Shown: positions 40,369-47,859 of the stretch, in pieces
Layout: each line of letters starts with the position of its first letter
Position numbering within the stretch: the first letter of the stretch is position 1
Assembly: GCA_019454765.1 (NCBI GenBank)
Contig: JACFNR010000002.1
Location: 1 to 55,952, forward strand
Direction of reading: 5' to 3'
DNA from: Trueperaceae bacterium
GTDB lineage: Bacteria > Deinococcota > Deinococci > Deinococcales > Trueperaceae
DNA length: 55,952 nucleotides
Notes under the pieces: generated by a model
Databases searched by the model: none
What the model was told of the DNA's origin: nothing
Seen by the model: only the letters and a program-made list of their open reading frames with translations
Program-made: the position numbers and the translations under genes

Positions 40369-40780
40369 TCTTCCTCTCCTTCCGGTCGGCATGGCCGCGC
40401 CATGACCGCCTACGGGCCCTCCAGAAGCTCGAGGTGAGAGGAAGGAACGAGATCGCCCTCGGCCGGTTGCGCTACTGGCTCCGCGTAACCCAAGCGCCCA
40501 CGTTGCGGGGTACGCATCTGCGCCTCAGAGGGGGTGGGTGTTTCACCCACTGACCCGGACGTAGAGTCGGTCCGCGCCGGCCCGGACGGGGCGTGGGCGG
40601 GGTGCCGCTCTCGACGCCAGAAGGTTACCGGCCCGGGGCCGCTCCCGTCTTAGCGGTGGATGAACCAGATGAGCGCGCCGGCGCGACGCGCCCAGCGCGC
40701 GCGTCGCGCACGGCGTGACGACGGTCTCATGTTGCGTGGGCCACATGCCACGTGGCCGCGGCGGCCGAGCTGAGCGCGGT
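40369..40780. other. Long gap between Wzz-like gene and lipoprotein B; structured leader likely
   Basis: These 412 bases hold no convincing gene. A 26-codon frame at 40650-40730 (minus, Arg-rich with a short hydrophobic end) has no ribosome site. A strong hairpin lies at 40534-40550, and the leftward stretch 40369-40530 contains several G/C-rich partial stems. A promoter for lipoprotein B should lie here, but I cannot point to a clear one. Confidence 0.5.
40534..40550. promoter_or_regulatory. Short perfect hairpin in the lipoprotein B leader
   Basis: GTGGGTG / CACCCAC, 7 bp, with a 3-base loop (AAA when read leftward). No T-run follows on either strand. It sits about 165 bases before the lipoprotein B start and could belong to a cis-regulatory leader or end the Wzz-like transcript. 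Confidence 0.45.
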
Positions 40781-42328
40781 TCAGGTCGACGGTCTGGACG
40801 TCGTCGCGGCCGTCGCCACCTCGCCGGGCCGGATCTCGACGGGGGCGGCGCGGCCGAGCGCCGCCGGGTCGTCGCGCCTGGCGTGGGTCACGACGAGGCC
40901 GTACACGAGCCCGCCGGTGCGCCGCACCGCCGCGAGTTGGCCGAGCAGGAGGCGTCGGCGGACGCGGCGCGCGTTGGTGACGATGGCGGTGCCGCTCACG
41001 AGGGGCGCCACCAGCGCCGCGTCCTGCGTGCTGCTCCACGGCGCCGTCCGGACGACGACGAGGTCGAACTCGTCGCGCCAGCTCTCGAGTTGCCGCGCGA
41101 AGGTGCGCCCGAGGGTGCCGGGCGCGGGGCGGGGCGACGACTCGAACAGGACGTAGAGCGGCTGCGAGTGACCGATGTCCACCGGGTTGGCCTGATAGCG
41201 GCGCTCGGCGTTCGCCAGGTAGGCGCTCAGGTCCGTCCCGTGCTTGGCGCGGTCGCGGTAGAGGCCGGGGAGGCGTGGCTCGGTGAGGTCGGCGTCGACC
41301 AGGAGCGTGCGGTGACCGTGATAGGTGGCCGCCTCCGCCAGGGCGGCCGCCACGCGCAGCGCCCCCTCGTCGCCGGTGGCGCTCGTCACCTGCACGGCCG
41401 CGGGCGGGCCGCCCGCGGCCGCGACGAGGCCGTCGAACAGGGTGGCGCCGAGTTCGGCCGGGTAGGCGCGCCGCCCGGTGGTCGGCGGGAGCAGCGCCAG
41501 CAGGGGCAGCCGCGTCGTCTTGAGCGCGTCGTCCGCGCCGTACACGCGCGGGTCCACGATCTCCTGCACCAGGACGAAGGCGTAGACGAGCGCCAGCGCG
41601 AGGAGCGCCGCCAGCACGGCGTTGAAGAGCGGGGTGGGAGCGACCGTCGTCAGCGGCGCCACGGCGCCCTGCAGGACCGTGACGCTGCCCGGGGCGTTGC
41701 TCATCAGGCGCTTCGTCCCCGCGAGGGCCTCGGCCGTCTCGGCCGCCTGGGCCTGCACGGCGGCGAGGCGCGCCGGGGCGTTGCCGGCGGTCGTCAGCTG
41801 CGCGATCTCGGCCGCCTCGGCCGCGCCGCGCTGCTCGAGCACCTGCGTGAGTTCCGCCAGGGCGGCGGCGGTGCGCTCGGCGTCCCACGCGACGACCCGG
41901 GCGGCGAGGGCGTTGGCCGTCTTGGCGGCGCCGGCGGCCGTGCGGTCCGTCACCGTCACGTAGACGAGCTGGGCGCGGTCGTCGGTGCTGATGGCGGTGC
42001 GGTCGCGGAGGCGTTGCACGGCGCTCGGCGTGTCGGCGATGCCCAGGTCCCGAAGGGTGCCGGCCAGCATCTCGCTCGACAGGGTCGCGATGCGGTAGGC
42101 GGTCACGTGCAGGGGCGGCACGGAGACGCTGGGCAGCCCGTACTTGCCGCTGTCGAAGCCGGAGGTCGAGACCGTGAGCACCGTCTGCGACGCGTAGCTC
42201 GGCGGCTGGCGGCGGTAGTAGGTGTAGACGGCGCCCGCCGCCGCGGTGGCCAGCAGCACGGCGGCCAGGAGTCCGCGCAGCACCAGGGCCACCACGCGAT
42301 CGAGGCTCAGTACGATCTGCTCGTTCAT
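40781..42328 (-). CDS. Wzz/BY-kinase-like chain-length protein with degenerate ATP site
   Basis: A 515-residue inner-membrane protein. Membrane helix about 13-34, Wzz-type extracytoplasmic domain with coiled-coil (about 35-230), second helix about 235-255, then a cytoplasmic domain like bacterial tyrosine kinases (about 290-475). The kinase Walker A' is recognisable (TLLVDADLTEPR, 341-352). But the P-loop position reads TSATGDEGALR (315-325), without the GKS/T needed for ATP, and there is no tyrosine-rich tail. It likely controls polymer length or export without kinase activity. ATG 42328 has GAGGAG five bases upstream; an ATG one codon earlier is too close to it. Confidence 0.88.
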   Translation of the reverse strand: MNEQIVLSLDRVVALVLRGLLAAVLLATAAAGAVYTYYRRQPPSYASQTVLTVSTSGFDSGKYGLPSVSVPPLHVTAYRIATLSSEMLAGTLRDLGIADTPSAVQRLRDRTAISTDDRAQLVYVTVTDRTAAGAAKTANALAARVVAWDAERTAAALAELTQVLEQRGAAEAAEIAQLTTAGNAPARLAAVQAQAAETAEALAGTKRLMSNAPGSVTVLQGAVAPLTTVAPTPLFNAVLAALLALALVYAFVLVQEIVDPRVYGADDALKTTRLPLLALLPPTTGRRAYPAELGATLFDGLVAAAGGPPAAVQVTSATGDEGALRVAAALAEAATYHGHRTLLVDADLTEPRLPGLYRDRAKHGTDLSAYLANAERRYQANPVDIGHSQPLYVLFESSPRPAPGTLGRTFARQLESWRDEFDLVVVRTAPWSSTQDAALVAPLVSGTAIVTNARRVRRRLLLGQLAAVRRTGGLVYGLVVTHARRDDPAALGRAAPVEIRPGEVATAATTSRPST

Positions 42329-42476
42329 CATGACTCCTCGGCCAGGGCGCCGGGTGCCGGTGCCGGGTGCCGCGATTATGTGGCCGGCGGCCGCCGGCAG
42401 CGGCTCAGGCGTCACGCCGGCGGCGGCCACGGGTGGGCGAGGGGGCTCGGCGCCCGGCGTCGGGCGGAGCGTGACT

Positions 42477-42482
42477 TATCAT
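42477..42482 (+). promoter_or_regulatory. -10 element before the MFS gene
   Basis: TATCAT ends eight bases before GTG 42491, so the transcript would be leaderless or nearly so. No Shine-Dalgarno sequence precedes the GTG, consistent with that. Confidence 0.5.
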
Positions 42483-42490
42483 CGGGTCCA

Positions 42491-43966
42491 GTGACACCGG
42501 ACCTCGCGCCGTCCGCGCCCGGCGCAACCCAGCGGCGTGGGTTGGTGATGGCCTTCCTGATGGTCACGATGTCGCTCGCCGCCATCGAGGGGACGATCGT
42601 CGCCACGGCCATGCCGAGCATCGTGGCCAGCGTCGGCGGGTTCGAGTTCTACGCCTGGGTGTTCGCCGCGTTCCTCCTCGCCCAGGCCACGTCCACGCCG
42701 CTGTACGGCCGGCTGGCCGACATGCACGGGCGCAAGCCCGTGCTCCTCGCCGGCATCGTGCTCTTCCTCATCGGCTCCGTCCTGTGCGGCTTCGCGACGA
42801 CCATGCCCATGCTGGTGGGGTTCAGGCTCGTGCAGGGGTTCGGCGCCGGCGCCATCTACCCGGTGGTGTCGACGTTGGTGGGGGACCTGTACGCCGTCGC
42901 CGACCGCGGCCGCGCGCAGGGCTACCTGTCGAGCGTGTGGGGGGTGTCGGCAGTGCTCGGCCCCCTTCTTGGCGGCGCGCTGGTGGAGCGGGCGCACTGG
43001 GCGTACGTCTTCTGGTTCAACGTCCCGTTCGGCCTGGCCGCGCTCCTGGGCCTCGGCCTCTTCCTGCACGAGTCCATCGAGCGGAGCGGGCAGCACCTGG
43101 ACCTGCTCAGCGCGGTGCAGATGTTCGCGGTCATCGGCGCCTTCATACTGCTCGTGTCGGAGGGGCCGCAGCTCGGTTGGTTGGCCGCCGCCGCCCTCGG
43201 CGCGACCACGCTGGGTGTCGGGACGCTGTTCGTGCGGCGGCAGCTGCGGAGCGCGGCGCCCCTCCTGGGCGTCGACCTGTGGCGCGACCGCATGATCCTC
43301 GTGTCGGACGCGGCCACCTTCGCGGGCGGCATGTTGATGATCGGCCTCATCACGTACTCGCCGACCTACGTGCAGGGCGTGATGGGCTACTCGCCGACCG
43401 TGGCCGGCCTCACCCTCACCACCATGTCCGTCGGTTGGACCCTCGCCTCGCTGGTGGCCGGTCGCCTGATCGTGCCGTTCGGGCCCGCCGCGACCGCGCG
43501 GGTCGGCGGGGCGGTGGCTGCCCTCGGCGGCCTCCTCTACCTGCTCGTCACGGCGGCGCGCGGGCCGTGGTGGGTGGCGCTCGCCTCCCTCGCCGTCGGC
43601 GTGGGGTTGGGGTTCATCATGACCACCATGATCGTCACGATCCAGTCGTCCGTCGGTTGGGAGCGGCGGGGCAGCGCGACCGCCGCCAACATGCTCATGC
43701 GCCTCCTCGGGAACTCGGTCGGCGCCGCCGTGCTGGGGGCGGTGTTGAACCTGGCGCTGGCGGCGCGGGCGGGCGACGGCGGCGCCGCGGTGCTGGCGCA
43801 GGTGCAGGCGCTGCTGGACCCGGCCGGCCCCTCGGCCGCGACCGACGTGGCCACCCTCGGGCTGCTGGCCGCCAGCCTCCACGTCGTCTACGTGGGGGTG
43901 TTCGCGATCGGGGTGCTGGTGTTCGTCCTCACGCTGGTCATGCCGCGTGGGAGGCGGTTGGCGTGA
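42491..43966 (+). CDS. MFS multidrug-type exporter (DHA2 family)
   Basis: A 491-residue transporter with 12-14 predicted membrane helices. Motif A GRLADMHGRKPVLL lies between helices 2 and 3, and the fifth-helix region shows SAVLGPLLGGALVERAHWAY. Helix 1 carries the DHA2-like LAAIEGTIVATAMPSI. Such proteins extrude drugs or other amphipathic compounds using the proton gradient. The GTG start is supported by a -10 element eight bases upstream and by protein alignment to helix 1. It overlaps the next gene by GTGA, so the two are co-translated. Confidence 0.92.
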   Translation: MTPDLAPSAPGATQRRGLVMAFLMVTMSLAAIEGTIVATAMPSIVASVGGFEFYAWVFAAFLLAQATSTPLYGRLADMHGRKPVLLAGIVLFLIGSVLCGFATTMPMLVGFRLVQGFGAGAIYPVVSTLVGDLYAVADRGRAQGYLSSVWGVSAVLGPLLGGALVERAHWAYVFWFNVPFGLAALLGLGLFLHESIERSGQHLDLLSAVQMFAVIGAFILLVSEGPQLGWLAAAALGATTLGVGTLFVRRQLRSAAPLLGVDLWRDRMILVSDAATFAGGMLMIGLITYSPTYVQGVMGYSPTVAGLTLTTMSVGWTLASLVAGRLIVPFGPAATARVGGAVAALGGLLYLLVTAARGPWWVALASLAVGVGLGFIMTTMIVTIQSSVGWERRGSATAANMLMRLLGNSVGAAVLGAVLNLALAARAGDGGAAVLAQVQALLDPAGPSAATDVATLGLLAASLHVVYVGVFAIGVLVFVLTLVMPRGRRLA

Positions 43967-45093
43967 CCGGGTCGGCGGCCAACGCCCCGCTCTGGGAGTC
44001 GGGCGGGTGGCGCCCCTACGCGCCCCTGCGTGGCGCGCGCGAGGCGGACGTGTGCGTGGTCGGCCTCGGGGGCTCCGGCCTCAGCGCCGTGATCGAGCTC
44101 CGGGCGCTCGGCCGGAAGGTGATCGCCGTGGACGGAGGCAGCGTGGCGGGCGGGGCGGCGGGGCGCAACGGCGGCTTCATGCTGGCGGGCACCGCGGCCT
44201 TCTATCACGACGCCAGGGCGAGCCTCGGCGCGGAGCGGGCGCGGCGCCTCTACCAGCTGACCCGTGACGGTCTCGCGGCCGAGGTGGCGGCCGCCGGCCC
44301 TGCGGCGCGACGGGTTGGCTCTTTGCGGATCGCGGCGGACGACTCCGAGCTCGAGGACTGCGAGGCGCAGTTCGCTGCCATGCGCGAAGACGGCCTGCCC
44401 GTGGAGCGCTACGCGGGCCCGGAGGGTAGGGGGCTGCTCTTCCCCGAGGACGCCGCCTTCGACCCGCTCGCGCGCTGCCGGCGCCTGGCGCAGCGGGCGG
44501 TGGCAGCGGGGGCCGAGCTGTACGAGGGGAGCCCGGCGCTGAGCGTCAGCGGATCGCGGGTAGTGACGCCCGACGGCGAGGTCGCGTGCGGGGCCGTGGT
44601 GGTCGCGGTCGACGGGCGCCTGGGTGCGCTACTGCCGGAGCTGCGGGGGGAGGTCAGGGACGTGAGGTTGCAGATGCTCGGCACCGCCCCGACCCGCGAG
44701 CTGCGCCTGCCGCGCCCCGTGTACCGTCGCTACGGTTTCGAGTACTACCAGCAGGACCCGGCCGGGCGCCTGGCGCTGGGCGGTTTCAGGGACCTGGGTG
44801 GGGCCGCCGAGTGGACGGCCGATGGGACGCCCACGACGCCCGTGCAGGAGCTGCTCGAGCGGTTCCTGCGCGACGAGCTCCGCGTCGCGGCACCGATCAC
44901 GCACCGCTGGGCGGCGACGGTGAGCTACGTGGCCGGCGTGCTGCCCGTGGCCCGGCGCCTGCGCGGCGACGTGTGGGTGATAGGGGCCTACAACGGGACC
45001 GGCAACGTCGTGGGCGCCGTCCTCGGGCGGGCCGCGGCGCGGCGGGCGGCGGGGCTCGGGTCGGAGGCGTGGGACGCCTTCGGGGGGCGGTGA
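43963..45093 (+). CDS. FAD-dependent amine/glycine oxidase-like protein
   Basis: A 376-residue oxidoreductase of the DAO family. FAD-binding Rossmann motif DVCVVGLGGSGLSAVIELRA lies at about 30-48, followed by GGAAGRNGGFMLAG, the flavin contact loop. The C-terminal part WVIGAYNGTGNVVGAVLGRA closes the FAD site. It oxidises an amine or amino acid; the substrate is unknown. GTG 43963 overlaps the MFS stop, so a coupled role such as processing the exporter's substrate is possible. Substrate-domain signatures are too generic to go further. Confidence 0.88.
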   Translation: MTGSAANAPLWESGGWRPYAPLRGAREADVCVVGLGGSGLSAVIELRALGRKVIAVDGGSVAGGAAGRNGGFMLAGTAAFYHDARASLGAERARRLYQLTRDGLAAEVAAAGPAARRVGSLRIAADDSELEDCEAQFAAMREDGLPVERYAGPEGRGLLFPEDAAFDPLARCRRLAQRAVAAGAELYEGSPALSVSGSRVVTPDGEVACGAVVVAVDGRLGALLPELRGEVRDVRLQMLGTAPTRELRLPRPVYRRYGFEYYQQDPAGRLALGGFRDLGGAAEWTADGTPTTPVQELLERFLRDELRVAAPITHRWAATVSYVAGVLPVARRLRGDVWVIGAYNGTGNVVGAVLGRAAARRAAGLGSEAWDAFGGR

Positions 45094-45129
45094 GGCGGGC
45101 GGACGCGGGGGCGCGCCGCGCCGCCCGCC
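45094..45129. terminator. Hairpin between convergent FAD oxidase and metalloprotease genes
   Basis: GGCGGGCGG (45094-45102) pairs with CCGCCCGCC (45121-45129) across an 18-base loop, right after the FAD gene stop. It could serve both strands. Confidence 0.45.
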
Positions 45130-45143
45130 GCGCCGGACCGGGC

Positions 45144-45914
45144 CTAGGCGCCGGGAGCAGCCCCGGGCGGCAGTCGGGCCCAGATGGGCCAGGCGTCGAG
45201 TTCCCTGCCGAGCTCGCGCCACGGCGGCAGGAGCTCCGTCATCAACGCCTTGAACTCCCGGCCGTGGTTCGGGACGAAGAGGTGCGCAAGCTCGTGCACC
45301 ACCACGTACTCGAGGAGCGCCGGCCTTCGCTGGGCCAAGGCGAGGTTGAGCCAGATCCGGCGGGCGCGCGGGTTGCAGCTGCCCCAGCGCGTCGTCATCC
45401 GTTTCACGCCCACCGCGCTCACGCTGGTGCCGAGGCGCTCCTCCCAGCGCCTCACGAGGGGCGCCAGGTCAGTGAGGAGCGTCCGGCGGTGCAACGCCTC
45501 GACGGCGCGCCGGAGCCGGGCGTCGTCCGTTCCGGCCGGGGCCCGCAGCAGGAGCCGGGCTCCGGCCTGGTCGGGTTGGGCGCTTGGCGCGCGGCCGTCG
45601 GCGCGTTCGAGCGTGAGGGGCAGGCCGCGCAGGTAGTGGGTCTCGCCGTCGGCGTAGGCGGCGGCGCCGTGGGAGGAGAGCGCCCGGTAGCGACGCTGGT
45701 GGGTGGCGATCCAGTCGGCGCGTTCGGCGACGAGCCGCTCCAGCTCGCTCCGGGGGGTGCGGGGCGGCGCGACGAGCGTCACGCGCCCGTATGGCGGCCA
45801 GACGCGTAGGGTCAACCGTTCGACGGCCTTGTGGACGATCTCGACCTCGATGCCCGCGATCGAGGCGGTCGAGGCGCCGCCGCGCGGCTTCGGTTGGGGG
45901 CGGCCTGGGGGCAT
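45144..45914 (-). CDS. YgjP/DUF45-type zinc metallopeptidase
   Basis: A 256-residue protein of the YgjP (M48-related, WLM-type) family. The catalytic motif is VVVHELAHLFVPNHGREFKAL (HExxH plus downstream His). The family hallmark MTTRWGSCNPRARRIWLNLAL precedes it, and LVAERADWIATHQRRY lies in the N-terminal domain. Cytosolic; its substrate is unknown. ATG 45914 lacks a Shine-Dalgarno sequence. An upstream extension reads as low-quality sequence, so this start is kept. Confidence 0.9.
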   Translation of the reverse strand: MPPGRPQPKPRGGASTASIAGIEVEIVHKAVERLTLRVWPPYGRVTLVAPPRTPRSELERLVAERADWIATHQRRYRALSSHGAAAYADGETHYLRGLPLTLERADGRAPSAQPDQAGARLLLRAPAGTDDARLRRAVEALHRRTLLTDLAPLVRRWEERLGTSVSAVGVKRMTTRWGSCNPRARRIWLNLALAQRRPALLEYVVVHELAHLFVPNHGREFKALMTELLPPWRELGRELDAWPIWARLPPGAAPGA

Positions 45915-45973
45915 GGCGCAACTGTGGCACGGGGGGTGGGCGATGACAAGGCGGGCGCCGGCCGGCCACGAAG

Positions 45974-45979
45974 TAGACT
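45974..45979 (+). promoter_or_regulatory. Possible -10 element for the small membrane protein gene
   Basis: TAGACT, about 52 bases upstream of TTG 46032. This would give a leader that includes the GAGGGGAG ribosome site. No clear -35. Confidence 0.35.
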
Positions 45980-46031
45980 GCCGGAGGCTCAGGCCGGGCG
46001 CGCCGACGGGCGCCCCCGAGGGGAGCACGAC

Positions 46032-46430
46032 TTGTCGGGACCCAGCTGGCACTTGCCCAGACCGCGTGAGGGCTCCGTCGTTAGGGCGGCGCGGGCGTTC
46101 GTGAAGGCGCTCCATAGCCTGGCCGTGCTCGCCTTCGCCGTCGCCGCCGGTTACTTGATCTACTGCGGCTTCACGGGTGTTCGCACGGCGTGGGTGGGGT
46201 GGGCGCTCGCCGCCGTGGGGGTGGAGGCGCTCCTGTACGTCGGCTTCGGCCGCAAGTGTCCCCTGACGATGTTGGCCCGGTGGTTGGGCGACGACGGCGG
46301 GCACGACTACCTGTTCGAGTGGTTGTTGGGACGCAGGCGCATCTGGTTGGTGTCGCGCGTGTTGGCGGGCCTGGCGGGCGTGGGCGTCCTGTCGGTCGCG
46401 CTGGGAAGCCTCATCCGGTGGGTCCGTTAG
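46032..46430 (+). CDS. Small multi-span membrane protein, unknown
   Basis: A 132-residue protein with three hydrophobic segments (about 30-50 LAVLAFAVAAGYLIYCGFTG, 53-72 WVGWALAAVGVEALLYVGFG, 105-128 VLAGLAGVGVLSVALGSLIR). A conserved-looking loop GRKCPLTMLARWLGDDGGHDY lies between segments two and three; this resembles short DUF2784-like proteins, but the match is loose. TTG 46032 is chosen since GAGGGGAG lies six bases before it and no ATG or GTG follows in frame before the first helix. Function unknown. Confidence 0.7.
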   Translation: MSGPSWHLPRPREGSVVRAARAFVKALHSLAVLAFAVAAGYLIYCGFTGVRTAWVGWALAAVGVEALLYVGFGRKCPLTMLARWLGDDGGHDYLFEWLLGRRRIWLVSRVLAGLAGVGVLSVALGSLIRWVR

Positions 46431-46461
46431 GCCCGACACCCGGAGCGCGCGCGCAATAAAG

Positions 46462-46490
46462 TTGACACGACGGCGCTCATATCCTATGAT
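46462..46490 (+). promoter_or_regulatory. Near-consensus sigma70 promoter of the small heat-shock gene
   Basis: TTGACA (46462-46467), 17-base spacer, TATGAT (46485-46490). This is the best match to consensus in the window and predicts a leader of about 80 bases. No CIRCE-type inverted repeat is seen. Confidence 0.8.
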
Positions 46491-46577
46491 GCCGGTGTTG
46501 GCGGTGGCGCCATGGTCGCTCCCCGGCGCCGGTGCGCCGCGCGCGCCCACACGGTCGCCGCCGCGGAAAGGGACACC

Positions 46578-47054
46578 ATGGCACTGATCAAGAGCAACGT
46601 GCGCACTCGTCCCGTCGCGCGCTACCTGGCGCCCACGGGCACCTTCGACGACCTGTTCCAGCAGTTCGAGAGCCTCCTGCAGCCGATGGCGCAGCGCGGC
46701 GACGGCGGCTACCTGAGCCCGTACCCCGTCGACCTCTACGAGGACGGCGACAACGTCGTGCTCGAGATGGCCGTCCCGGGCCTGCGGCCCGACCAGCTCG
46801 ACATCAGCCTCGAGGGGCGTCAGTTGACGATCCGTGGGACCCTGCCGGAGGCGGACGAGTCCGGGGGCGAAGGCCGCCGCTACTGGTCGAAGGGCATCGT
46901 GAGGGGCGAGTTCCAGCGCAGCGTGACGGTCCCCTCCGGCGTCGATCCCGAGAAGATCGTGGCGCGAGTCGACCAGGGGCTGCTCACGCTGACCATGCCC
47001 AAGGTGGTCGAGGCGAAGGCCCGCAAGATCCTGATCGAGGGGCAACAGGCCTGA
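46578..47054 (+). CDS. Small heat-shock protein (Hsp20/alpha-crystallin)
   Basis: A 158-residue cytosolic chaperone. The alpha-crystallin domain spans about 45-145: PVDLYEDGDNVVLEMAVPGLRPDQLDISLEGRQLTIRG, then GEFQRSVTVPSGVDPEKIVA and the hallmark GLLTLTMPK. A short C-terminal tail carries KILIEG, the I-x-I/V-type tail used for oligomer contacts. ATG 46578 has AAAGGGA nearby upstream; an upstream in-frame extension is poor. It binds unfolded proteins without ATP. The single near-consensus promoter suggests high basal expression. Confidence 0.96.
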   Translation: MALIKSNVRTRPVARYLAPTGTFDDLFQQFESLLQPMAQRGDGGYLSPYPVDLYEDGDNVVLEMAVPGLRPDQLDISLEGRQLTIRGTLPEADESGGEGRRYWSKGIVRGEFQRSVTVPSGVDPEKIVARVDQGLLTLTMPKVVEAKARKILIEGQQA

Positions 47055-47280
47055 GGCGACGCCCTGCGGAGGGCTGCCGGGGCGCGCGGGCGGGTGACGC
47101 CGTTCGCGCGCCCCTTCGTGTGCGCCACGTGGGCGCCGCGCGTCCTTCGCCGCGCCCAGGCGTCCGTCACCGCGCCCGGGGGTCCGGTGTCGGCGCGCCG
47201 TTCGTAAACGGTTGCGTCTGTTTCGCGCAGGTTAGCGTCCCAACCACGGCCACCACTGCTTGGTACTGTGCTACCCGACC

Positions 47281-47309
47281 TTTACCGGAGCGGTTCGAGT
47301 CGGTAAGAT
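47281..47309 (+). promoter_or_regulatory. Promoter for the DUF7662-like gene
   Basis: TTTACC (47281-47286), 17-base spacer, TAAGAT (47304-47309), giving a leader of about 33 bases with GGAG before the ATG. The preceding 47055-47280 is non-coding; it contains CCGTT-CGTA-AACGG (47198-47211), of unknown role. Confidence 0.5.
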
Positions 47310-47348
47310 GCCGGTCGTAAGCGTTCCCACTTGGATTGGAGACCCCCG

Positions 47349-47762
47349 ATGGCATTGACCGAAGTGATCGTCCTGATCCCGGAAGAGCGGGTCGGCGACT
47401 TCTACCGCGTCGTCGGCGCCTGGATGGGCGGCGCCAACCTGTTGGAGGAGCAGGCGCCGCCGCGCGGTCGCCGCAGGGCCCGCCCGGAGGGCGCGGCGCC
47501 GACGCTCTCGTCGAGCAGCCGCTACGCCCCCCTTCACCGGCACCTGAGCGGCCTCGGCAAGGACCTCAAGTCGTACGAGATGAGCTTCGACGAGATCACC
47601 ACGGTCATGGGTGCCGACCTGCCCCAGTCCGCGCAGGATCACCGCGCGTGGTGGGCCAACACCGAGTCGCACTCGCAGGCCCTAGCCTGGATCTCGGCGG
47701 GCTGGAAGGTGGACGGGGTCGACCTGCCCAACCGCCTCATCCACTTCAGCCGCGCCAAGTGA
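47349..47762 (+). CDS. DUF7662-like small protein
   Basis: A 137-residue protein. The C-terminal half, from YAPLHRHLSGLGKDLKSYEM through SFDEITTVMGADLPQSAQDH, RAWWANTESHSQALAWISAG and WKVDGVDLPNRLIHFSR, matches the DUF7662 pattern (L..hL, FdeI..ilG..LP.sA, WW.N, aW..AGw.v). The N-terminal half is a short beta strand and a basic linker. DUF7662 occurs alone and as a domain in restriction or phage-related proteins; its function is unknown. ATG 47349 has TTGGAG seven bases upstream. It is a single gene with its own promoter and a strong hairpin after it. Confidence 0.75.
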   Translation: MALTEVIVLIPEERVGDFYRVVGAWMGGANLLEEQAPPRGRRRARPEGAAPTLSSSSRYAPLHRHLSGLGKDLKSYEMSFDEITTVMGADLPQSAQDHRAWWANTESHSQALAWISAGWKVDGVDLPNRLIHFSRAK

Positions 47763-47791
47763 CCTGACGCGTCACTCCCGGCCAGGAGCCG

Positions 47792-47826
47792 GCGCGGGCC
47801 CGACCCCACGAGGGTCGGGCCCGCGC
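47792..47826. terminator. Perfect 15-bp hairpin after the DUF7662-like gene
   Basis: GCGCGGGCCCGACCC (47792-47806) pairs fully with 47812-47826 across loop CACGA, 30 bases after the stop. No T-run, but a second GCGCGC stem follows at once. It is positioned as a terminator. Confidence 0.65.
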
Positions 47827-47859
47827 GCGTTCGCGCGCCGGCCGTGATTTGATGCGGGC

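Noticed and set aside
40369-40560. Cyclic-di-GMP (GEMM) riboswitch before lipoprotein B
   Set aside because: Some GC-rich stems resemble it, but the conserved core bases and tetraloop/receptor are not found.
40650-40730. 26-codon leftward ORF rich in Arg, ending in a short hydrophobic segment
   Set aside because: No ribosome site, no -10 at leaderless distance, and a composition expected by chance in this GC-rich stretch.
47291-47301. T-loop-like GGTTCGAGTC suggesting a tRNA
   Set aside because: No matching stems, anticodon arm or acceptor stem around it; it lies in the spacer of a good promoter.
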